A DNA stretch of 64,000 nt from Arthrobacter sp. 131MFCol6.1 (GTDB lineage Bacteria; Actinomycetota; Actinomycetes; Actinomycetales; Micrococcaceae). The notes under the pieces were generated by a model. That model saw only the letters and a list, made by a program, of their open reading frames with translations, made no database searches and was not told where the DNA came from. The stretch spans positions 37,862-101,861 of the forward strand of contig NZ_KB895553.1 in NCBI RefSeq assembly GCF_000374925.1. Direction: 5' to 3'. Position 1 is the stretch's first letter. Every line of letters starts with the position of its first letter. Position numbers and translations under genes: made by a program. Shown piece after piece: positions 58,405 to 64,000 of the stretch.

Positions 58405-59226
58405 ATGACTGGGAGGGCCCCTTCTTCAGGATCAGGCACCGCAGGAATCCGGAGTGCTGCGCTGCGCACCGGCGCGGCGCTCGCGGTCGCGGCGGCAGCC
58501 CTTTCGGGCTGCAGCAGCGACGGCAAGGGGACGCCGGTCTGGACCGCAGGGAGCAGCGCGGCGGACAGCGCGAGTGAGAGTGCGGTGCCCTCTGCCGCCA
58601 CTGGTCCCGCCCCCTCGGCCAGCGCTTCCGCCTCTCCGGGCTCGAGCGCGGCGGCCTGGAAGGTCTTCACCGACCCGGCAAAGACCGTCAGTTTTGAGGT
58701 GCCGCAGGACTGGATTGTCCAGTCCGTAGCTCCCGACGCCGGTGCGCTGCCCGGGGCGCTGAAGATCACCGTCAAGGACGCCGACGGCGCCTACCTGGCC
58801 ACCTTGCAGACCGGCCTGCCCCGGCAGCCTGCCGCGGCCTGCGCGGCCGACGCAGCACGCAACTACGTCGTGGTCAGCAGCGTGCCGGTTGACCTGCCGC
58901 ACGCCGGCGGCGGGGGAACGATTGACCCGCACGTGGTGTTCCGGGTGATCCAGGGCTATAAGTACTTTGGCTCCTACGGCATCACCAATGTGGTGGGCGG
59001 CGACGGCGGGAAGGGCTGCGCGTTGCAGAACGTGGTCCGTGGCCCGGCCGGCAAGGGGGACTATTCATTCGGGGACCTGACGGTGCTCAAAGCGTTGGCC
59101 CCGGACCAGAAGGTTGCCCCCGCCAAGGCGTTCGACACACTCGACCAGGCGGCCAAGTACGTCAACGAGGGACCCGAATTCGCGAACGTCCAGCGGATGC
59201 TAATGTCTCTGAAGATCAAAAACTAG
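58405..59226 (+). CDS. Lipoprotein of unknown function
   Basis: A 273-aa secreted, lipid-anchored protein. The signal has twin basic residues and a hydrophobic Ala stretch ending in the lipobox ALSGC near residue 35. A Ser/Ala-rich linker (about 40-85) precedes a globular domain (WKVFTDPAKTVSFEVPQDWIVQS and later GYKYFGSYGITNVVGGDGG). It carries two Cys that could pair (near 150 and 210). The start at 58405 is set by TACGCT 6 nt upstream. No family was recognised; the PQDW segment recalls PsbP/LpqN-like lipoproteins. Confidence 0.85.
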   Translation: MTGRAPSSGSGTAGIRSAALRTGAALAVAAAALSGCSSDGKGTPVWTAGSSAADSASESAVPSAATGPAPSASASASPGSSAAAWKVFTDPAKTVSFEVPQDWIVQSVAPDAGALPGALKITVKDADGAYLATLQTGLPRQPAAACAADAARNYVVVSSVPVDLPHAGGGGTIDPHVVFRVIQGYKYFGSYGITNVVGGDGGKGCALQNVVRGPAGKGDYSFGDLTVLKALAPDQKVAPAKAFDTLDQAAKYVNEGPEFANVQRMLMSLKIKN

Positions 59227-59310
59227 TCCCGCCCGCCCGCACATCCCCGGGCCGTTGACGGCGACTTCCCTTGCACCCACCTCACATCCCACACCCGGAG
59301 ACAGAGATAC

Positions 59311-60114
59311 ATGGAACGCGCCGTAGCCGCCCGCCTGGCCTTCAAGACCGTTGCCGAGACCAAGGTGGCTCTGGCCGTGGCCGTGGCCCGGAACGCAGGG
59401 TACGACTCGATCGAAGAATCGCTCAGGGTGACCGCGGGAGGCGGAGACGTGCCGCTGACCGAACTCTCGGACCACCACGGCGGGCGCTTCCACTACATGG
59501 AATTCGCCGAGCCCACCGACGTGCTGGTTGAGTACTCGGCCACCGTCACCGGCTTCGCGCTGCCCGAGGAGCCCGGGCTCATGGAACTGATCCGCTATGT
59601 CCGGCCCAGCCGTTATGCAGAGTCGGACCGGCTGCTGCCCACTGCCTATGCCGAATTCGGCGGGCTTCAGGGCGAGGAGTTGCTCCGCGCCGTCCGCGAC
59701 TGGGTCTTCAACGAACTGCGCTACGTCAGCGGATCCTCGCGGGGGACCGACGGCGCGGTCGAAACCCTGCTGCACCGCCGCGGCGTCTGCCGGGACTTTG
59801 CCCACCTCGCCATTGCCCTGCTGCGATCCAAGAACGTCCCGGCCCGGCTGGCCGCCGTCTACGCCCCAGGCCTGACCCCGATGGACTTCCACGCCGTGGC
59901 CGAGGCGCACATCAACGGCGCCTGGCACGTCATCGACCCCACGGGGCTGGCGCCGCGGGCGAGCATGCTGCGGATCACGGCGGGGCGTGACTCCTCGGAC
60001 ACCGCCTTCCTGTCCACCGTGGGCGGCAGCCTGTCGCTGAAGGAACTCAGCGTCACCGCCGTCGTCGACGAGCTGCCGCAGGAAGACCCGGCGCAGCTGG
60101 TCGCCATCCACTAG
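59311..60114 (+). CDS. Transglutaminase-like domain protein
   Basis: A 267-aa protein with a papain-like catalytic triad: Cys in HRRGVCRDFAHLAIALLRS (near residue 157), His in MDFHAVAEAHING (near 193) and Asp in WHVIDPTGLAPR (near 209). The N-terminal 90 residues form a beta-rich domain (FHYMEFAEPTDVLVEYSATV) as in bacterial transglutaminase-like proteins. There is no signal peptide. The start has GGAG 12 nt upstream. The biological substrate is unknown; protease, cross-linking or amidase activity are all possible for this fold. Confidence 0.9.
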   Translation: MERAVAARLAFKTVAETKVALAVAVARNAGYDSIEESLRVTAGGGDVPLTELSDHHGGRFHYMEFAEPTDVLVEYSATVTGFALPEEPGLMELIRYVRPSRYAESDRLLPTAYAEFGGLQGEELLRAVRDWVFNELRYVSGSSRGTDGAVETLLHRRGVCRDFAHLAIALLRSKNVPARLAAVYAPGLTPMDFHAVAEAHINGAWHVIDPTGLAPRASMLRITAGRDSSDTAFLSTVGGSLSLKELSVTAVVDELPQEDPAQLVAIH

Positions 60115-60145
60115 GCCGGCCGGCGCGCCGGCGCACGCCCGGCGT

Positions 60146-60184
60146 ACGGTTTCAGCGGACGGTCTCAGCGCACGGTTTCAGCGC
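60146..60184. repeat. Three 13-bp tandem repeats across the marR stop codon
   Basis: ACGGTYTCAGCGS at 60146, 60159 and 60172. On the minus strand each carries TGA; the marR stop (60178-60180) is in the third copy. Confidence 0.85.
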
Positions 60185-60642
60185 ACGGAGACCGCGGCGC
60201 GGAGCTTCTCGGTCAGCCGCAGCAGCTCCTGCTGTTCGGCGGCGGAGAGGGCCGGGCCCACAAGCGCGGCGATGTCGCGCACGTGTTCCCGGCCGATCTG
60301 CTTCTGCAGGTCCCGTCCGGCAGCGGTGAGCCGGATGAGGATTCCGCGGCCGTCCTCCGGGGCCGGTGTCCGTTCAACGAGCCCGCGCTTGTCGAGCCGC
60401 TCCACCAGCCGGCTCAGGCTGGACTGGCTCAGCAGCACATTGTCGTTGAGCTCGTTCAGGCGCAGCCACCCGGAGGGGCAGCGGGAGAGCGTGAACAGGA
60501 CGTCGTACTCATTGAGCGCCAGGGCTTTGAACGCCGGCGCCGCCTGCAGCTTGCGCATCACCGCCACCTGGGCCCGGAACAGGGATTCCCAGGTTTCCGC
60601 GGCCAGGCGTACCGGCGATTCTGTGGCCTTGGCGGGCATCAT
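60178..60642 (-). CDS. MarR family transcriptional regulator
   Basis: A 154-aa winged-helix regulator. The DNA-binding region is LNEYDVLFTLSRCPSGWLRLNELNDNVLLSQSSLSRLVERLDKRGLVER, split over residues about 43-91, followed by the wing EDGRGILIRLTAAG. Its ATG overlaps the stop of the upstream LLM oxidoreductase (ATGA), so the two are one operon. A dyad at 61825-61848 in the shared promoter region is a candidate autoregulatory site. Confidence 0.93.
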   Translation of the reverse strand: MMPAKATESPVRLAAETWESLFRAQVAVMRKLQAAPAFKALALNEYDVLFTLSRCPSGWLRLNELNDNVLLSQSSLSRLVERLDKRGLVERTPAPEDGRGILIRLTAAGRDLQKQIGREHVRDIAALVGPALSAAEQQELLRLTEKLRAAVSVR

Positions 60643-61772
60643 GACCCCTGGACGGTGGTCTCAGACGCGGCGGCCGCGGCGGCATCGGTGGGCCCCGCTG
60701 CCAGCGCGGCGGCCACCCGGCCGGCGTGCGTCGGCGGTTCGGGCACGTGTGCCGGCTTGAGCGCGGCATATTCCTTGCGGAGCACCGGCAGCACTTCCTC
60801 GCCGAACAGATCCAGCTGTTCCAGGACGGTCTTCAGCGGCAGGCCCGCGTGGTCGATCAGGAAGAGCTGGCGCTGGTAGTCGCCGAAGTACTCCCGGAAC
60901 GTCAGGGTCTTTTCGATCACTTCCTGCGGGCTGCCGACGGTCAGCGGGGTCTGGGACGTGAAGTCCTCCAGCGAGGGGCCGTGGCCGTAGACCGGGGCGT
61001 TGTCGAAGTAGGGGCGGAACTCCTTGACGGCGTCCTGGGAGTTCTTCCGCATGAAGAACTGGCCGCCGAGGCCCACAATCGCCTGGTCCGCCTTGCCGTG
61101 GCCGTAGTGCTCGTAGCGTTCGCGGTAGAGGCCGATCAGCTGCTGGTAGTGCTCCTTGGGCCAGAAGATGTTGTTGGCGAAGAAGCCGTCACCGTAATAC
61201 GCCGCCACTTCGGCGATCTGCGGCGTGCGGATCGAGCCGTGCCACACGAAGGGGGCGACGCCGTCGAGCGGGCGGGGGGTGGAGGTGAAGTTCTGCAGCG
61301 GCGTGCGGTGCTTGCCGGACCAGTTCACGGTGTCTTCGTCCCACAAGCGGCGCAGCAGGGAGTAGTTCTCGATCGCGAGTTCGATCCCGTCCTGGATGTT
61401 CTTGCCGAACCAGGGGTAGACGGGGGCGGTGTTGCCGCGGCCCAGGACCAGGTCCACGCGTCCGTCCGCGAGGTGCTGGAGCATCGCGAAGTCCTCGGCG
61501 ATCTTCACGGGGTCGTTGGTGGTGATCAGGGTCGTGGCCGTGGACAGGATGATGCGCTCGGTCTGGGCCGCGATGTACGCCAGCGTGGTGGTGGGGGAGG
61601 ACGAGAAGAACGGCCGGTTATGGTGCTCGCCGAGGGCATAGACATCCATGCCGATCTCTTCGACCTTCTTGGCGATCGCCACGGACGCCTTGATCCGCTC
61701 GTGCTCCGTCGGGGTGCGGTCCGTGGTGGGGTCGGTGGTGATGTCGCTGACGCTGAATACGCCGATCTGCAT
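60639..61772 (-). CDS. LLM class flavin-dependent oxidoreductase (luciferase-like)
   Basis: A 377-aa TIM-barrel flavoprotein of the bacterial luciferase superfamily. Signatures are DVYALGEHHNRPFFSSSPTTTLAYIAAQTERI (split over about 42-73), the AEDFAMLQHLADGRVDLVLGRG flavin segment (about 89-110) and GSIRTPQIAEVAAYYGDGFFAN. Members oxidise organosulfur, alkane or nitrogenous substrates with FMNH2 or use F420. ATG 61772 has AAAGG upstream. It is co-transcribed with marR and divergent from an MFS exporter; the trio looks like a small detoxification module. Confidence 0.9.
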   Translation of the reverse strand: MQIGVFSVSDITTDPTTDRTPTEHERIKASVAIAKKVEEIGMDVYALGEHHNRPFFSSSPTTTLAYIAAQTERIILSTATTLITTNDPVKIAEDFAMLQHLADGRVDLVLGRGNTAPVYPWFGKNIQDGIELAIENYSLLRRLWDEDTVNWSGKHRTPLQNFTSTPRPLDGVAPFVWHGSIRTPQIAEVAAYYGDGFFANNIFWPKEHYQQLIGLYRERYEHYGHGKADQAIVGLGGQFFMRKNSQDAVKEFRPYFDNAPVYGHGPSLEDFTSQTPLTVGSPQEVIEKTLTFREYFGDYQRQLFLIDHAGLPLKTVLEQLDLFGEEVLPVLRKEYAALKPAHVPEPPTHAGRVAAALAAGPTDAAAAAASETTVQGS

Positions 61773-61815
61773 GGTGTGCCTTTCCGTGGCCGGGATGGAT
61801 CCGGGAGCTGGTTCT

Positions 61816-61848
61816 ACTATAGCCGATATACATGCGTTTGCATCTATC
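61816..61848 (-). promoter_or_regulatory. Promoter and dyad operator of the LLM-marR operon
   Basis: A -10-like TATAGT lies at 61821-61816 on the minus strand. Just upstream, 61825-61848 forms a dyad with arms GATA/TATC and ATGC/GCAT around GTTT, where a MarR dimer could bind over the -35 region. The match is by eye only. Confidence 0.45.
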
Positions 61849-62006
61849 GACCGGTATAACGCCCGCCACGGACGAATATTCCCGCACGTTCCGGCCGGGT
61901 TTCCCGGCCCGTCTTCCCGGCCGCGTTCCCGCCTTCGGAGCTGGCGCGGGCCTAGGATGCAATCAACCGGCTGGCCGCGAGGTGCCCGCCCTCCCGGAAG
62001 GCCGCC

Positions 62007-63464
62007 ATGCGCCGTGTTGTCGCTTTTCTGTGTCTGGTGGAGCTCACCAGCGGAATCCTGCAGGGCTATTACACGCCCATCCTCACCGATATCGCCCGGC
62101 ACCTGGGGATCCACGACGCCGACGTCAACTGGTTCGAGGCTGCGCAGCTCATGGTCAGCGCCCTCGCCGTGCCGGTGCTGGCCAAGCTGGGGGACATGTA
62201 CGGGCACAAGAAGATCCTGCTGGTTTCCACGCTGGTCACCGCTGCGGCCTCCTGGGGCGTCGCGCTCGCCCCGGACTTCTGGACCTTCCTGGCCGCGTGG
62301 TCGTTCCAGGGTTTCTACGTGGTCTGGCTGCCCCTGGAAATTGCCCTGATCTTCAGCCGCGTCCATCAGCTGCCCGACGGCGCCGCCCGCACCCGGCGCG
62401 CAGCCGGCGTCCTCGTCGGGGCGCTGGAGGCCGGTGTCATCGCCGGAGCGCTCGCCGCCGGGGCGCTCGTGGAAGTGTTCGCGGGCCAGCTGCAGCTGGT
62501 GCTCCTGGTCCCTGCGGTGGCCGTGTCCGCATGCTGGTTCGCCGTCCGGTTTGGCGTGCCGGAGTCGCGTGAGCGCAGCGGCGGACGCGTGGACACCCGC
62601 GGCTTCACGCTCCTCGCCCTCGGACTGCTGCTCATCACGTCGGGACTGACATTTATGCGCCTCAATGGAGCCGGCGCGTGGTGGCCATGGGCGCTGGTGG
62701 GAGCCGGAATTCTGGTGTTCATTCCGTTCGCGCGGTACGAGCTGCGCGAGGCCGATCCGCTCGTGGACATCCGGATGCTGCGGGGCAAGTCCATGTGGCC
62801 CGTCCAGCTGACCGCAGCGCTCTTTGGCGTCTCGGTCCTGGGCGCGCAGGCCCCGCTGTCCACCTTCGCCCGGACCGACCCCGCGCTGCACGGCTACGGT
62901 CTCGGGCTGCGCGCCGGGCAAGTCTCCATCATCATCGGCGTCTATGTGCTGGCGCTGCTGGTGGGCGCCCTGCTGTATCCGGTCGTGACCCGCCGGCTCA
63001 CCCCGCGCTGGACCCTCGTGGGCGCCGCCACGCTCGTGGGCCTGGGCTACCTGCTGTTCCTGCCGTTCCATGGCAGTCTCACCCAGGCACTGGTCAACAT
63101 GGCGATCGCCGGTGTCGGCTCCGGGGCCCTCGTGGCGGCGCTTCCTTCGGCGGCCGCGGCGGCGGCGCCCCTCAACCGGACCGCGATGGCCACGGGCCTG
63201 ACCAACACCACCAAGACCATCGGCGGAGCCTTCGCTTCCGCAGTGTTCGGCATCGCCCTGCTCAGCCACGTCCTGGCCGAGGCCGGGGCCGGCGCGGGGG
63301 ACGCCGGTCAGACCGCGGCGCCGCTCGCCGGCTACCTCACGGTATGGACCATCTGCGGGGTCACCGGGCTTGCCGCGGCCGCCGCGCTGGTGATGGTGCC
63401 CCGCCTGGCCTTCTCCGACCCGGCGGCCGTGGCCGCCGCACCGCTCGGGGCCGGCTCGCACTAG
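62007..63464 (+). CDS. MFS transporter, DHA2-like 14-segment exporter
   Basis: A 485-aa major facilitator with about 14 membrane segments. LVELTSGILQGYYTPILTDIARHL is at the N-terminus and the loop 2-3 motif AKLGDMYGHKKILL near residue 60. A central RERSGGRVDTRGF loop separates the halves, and NRTAMATGLTNTTKTIGGAFASA near 390 is typical of DHA2 drug exporters. GGAAGG lies before the ATG, and TAGGAT at about 61951 could be its -10. Divergent to the LLM-marR operon, it may share MarR control. Confidence 0.9.
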   Translation: MRRVVAFLCLVELTSGILQGYYTPILTDIARHLGIHDADVNWFEAAQLMVSALAVPVLAKLGDMYGHKKILLVSTLVTAAASWGVALAPDFWTFLAAWSFQGFYVVWLPLEIALIFSRVHQLPDGAARTRRAAGVLVGALEAGVIAGALAAGALVEVFAGQLQLVLLVPAVAVSACWFAVRFGVPESRERSGGRVDTRGFTLLALGLLLITSGLTFMRLNGAGAWWPWALVGAGILVFIPFARYELREADPLVDIRMLRGKSMWPVQLTAALFGVSVLGAQAPLSTFARTDPALHGYGLGLRAGQVSIIIGVYVLALLVGALLYPVVTRRLTPRWTLVGAATLVGLGYLLFLPFHGSLTQALVNMAIAGVGSGALVAALPSAAAAAAPLNRTAMATGLTNTTKTIGGAFASAVFGIALLSHVLAEAGAGAGDAGQTAAPLAGYLTVWTICGVTGLAAAAALVMVPRLAFSDPAAVAAAPLGAGSH

Positions 63465-63495
63465 CGGTACCCTTCCTCCTCGGCGACTGAGCAAG

Positions 63496-63501
63496 TATGT
63501 T
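63496..63501 (+). promoter_or_regulatory. -10 box of the leaderless M28 peptidase gene
   Basis: TATGTT, 6 nt before GTG 63508. Confidence 0.45.
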
Positions 63502-63507
63502 CTTAGC

Positions 63508-64000
63508 GTGACGGGTACGCGGAGGTACGAGTGGGGGCGGGCGGCGGCCGCGGCCGTCCTGGTGGCAATCAGCTTCGTGCTTTCGGGATGTTCCGCGTCG
63601 CGGCTGGCACCGGCCAGTACGGTGGATGCGCGTGCGGTGCTGGCGGCGTTCAAGTCCCGGGACATGGTGGGGCACCTGCAGGCGCTGCAGCGGGTGGCCG
63701 ATGCCAACGGCGGGAACCGGGCCTCGGGCACCTCGGGGTATGAGGAATCGGCCCGCTACGTCGAGGAGCAGCTGCGCGCGGCCGGGTATGCGCCGGTGCG
63801 GCAAAGCTTCACGTTCAAGGAGGACGGCCGGCGCGGCAAGACGGTGGAGTCCTTCAACATCCTGGCCGACACCGGGGGCAGTGCCGAGCACACCGTGGTG
63901 GTGGGCGCGCATCTGGACTCCGTGCAGGAGGGCCCGGGCATTGATGACAACGGCAGCGGGGTCGCGGCGGTCCTGGAGACCGCGCGGTGGATGAAGGAGG
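63508..64000 (+). CDS. M28 family metallopeptidase lipoprotein, 3'-truncated by window edge
   Basis: The first 164 residues of a secreted aminopeptidase-like protein. GTG start, then a signal with a hydrophobic core and lipobox VLSGC (Cys near residue 28). The mature part shows RASGTSGYEESARYVEEQLRAAGY and the zinc site VVVGAHLDSVQEGPGIDDNGSG (His and Asp ligands, split near 131-152), as in M28 aminopeptidases. The frame runs off the window, so the total length and the later Glu/His ligands are not seen. Confidence 0.9.
   Translation, partial: MTGTRRYEWGRAAAAAVLVAISFVLSGCSASRLAPASTVDARAVLAAFKSRDMVGHLQALQRVADANGGNRASGTSGYEESARYVEEQLRAAGYAPVRQSFTFKEDGRRGKTVESFNILADTGGSAEHTVVVGAHLDSVQEGPGIDDNGSGVAAVLETARWMKE

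Noticed and set aside
60639..63731. A 1030-residue open frame on the minus strand
   Set aside because: Only the first 377 residues (start 61772) match a family. The rest is antisense to the MFS exporter and the M28 gene and is a GC-bias shadow.
1..64000. tRNA, rRNA, integrase, transposase or toxin-antitoxin genes
   Set aside because: None was seen on reading the window. The palindrome array has att-like repeats but no recombinase gene beside it.

Overview
The window is a piece of a high-GC actinobacterial chromosome, most like Arthrobacter/Pseudarthrobacter (Micrococcaceae). This rests on gene content and order, not on a database search: atpD-atpC followed by a DUF2550 gene, NucS instead of MutS/MutL, DUF3039 beside a DEAD/DEAH helicase, a clpS-DUF2017-murI-MBL-rph-rdgB run, an NdnR-type nad operon and many apparently leaderless genes. 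No tRNA, rRNA, transposase, phage or cas gene was found.

Layout. 1-5.8 kb: 3' end of the ATP synthase operon, DUF2550, then a membrane esterase plus an MprF-like aminoacyl-phosphatidylglycerol synthase in one overlapping operon. 5.9-9.8 kb: cold-shock gene, nucS, a small zinc-ribbon-like protein, an alpha/beta hydrolase and an AI-2E-type transporter. 10-17.8 kb: a large envelope protein of unknown function, a thioredoxin/TPR protein, an OYE flavoenzyme, an ABC transporter pair, nagB and DUF3039. 18-29.4 kb: helicase, lipoprotein, NAD salvage (pncB-pncA), clpS to rdgB housekeeping genes, DedA, an exonuclease-BRCT protein and DUF4395.

29.4-30.2 kb is the standout region: about 700 bp of non-coding DNA holding some 19 copies of a GGACATGTCC-type palindrome spaced mostly 28-34 bp apart, with a ~162 bp higher-order repeat. 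A 24-bp imperfect direct repeat brackets it; the right copy is the 3' end of an ADP-ribosylglycohydrolase gene.

31.5-39.4 kb: DUF202 pair, aquaporin-like channel, sbcD-sbcC and an MFS exporter with an upstream leader ORF. 39.5-44 kb: an IclR regulator divergent from a two-component 4-hydroxyphenylacetate-type monooxygenase (reductase then oxygenase), and an MHS-family importer with its own operators. 44-47.3 kb: an E1alpha-E1beta-lipoyl-alpha/beta hydrolase operon that looks like an acetoin-dehydrogenase-type complex whose E2 is split in two. 47.4-49.5 kb: APC amino-acid permease divergent from an Lrp/AsnC regulator. 49.6-55.6 kb: ndnR-nadA-nadB-nadC-nadS, the de novo NAD operon, with a 29-bp palindromic operator at its promoter. 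55.6-64 kb: GtrA and DUF1684 proteins, M20 peptidase, lipoprotein, transglutaminase-like protein, LLM oxidoreductase-MarR operon, an MFS exporter and the start of an M28 peptidase lipoprotein.

Two window-wide patterns stand out. At least 20 genes have a TANNNT hexamer (candidate -10 box) 6-9 nt before the start codon, which implies leaderless mRNAs. Four genes have short tandem repeats that include their stop codons.
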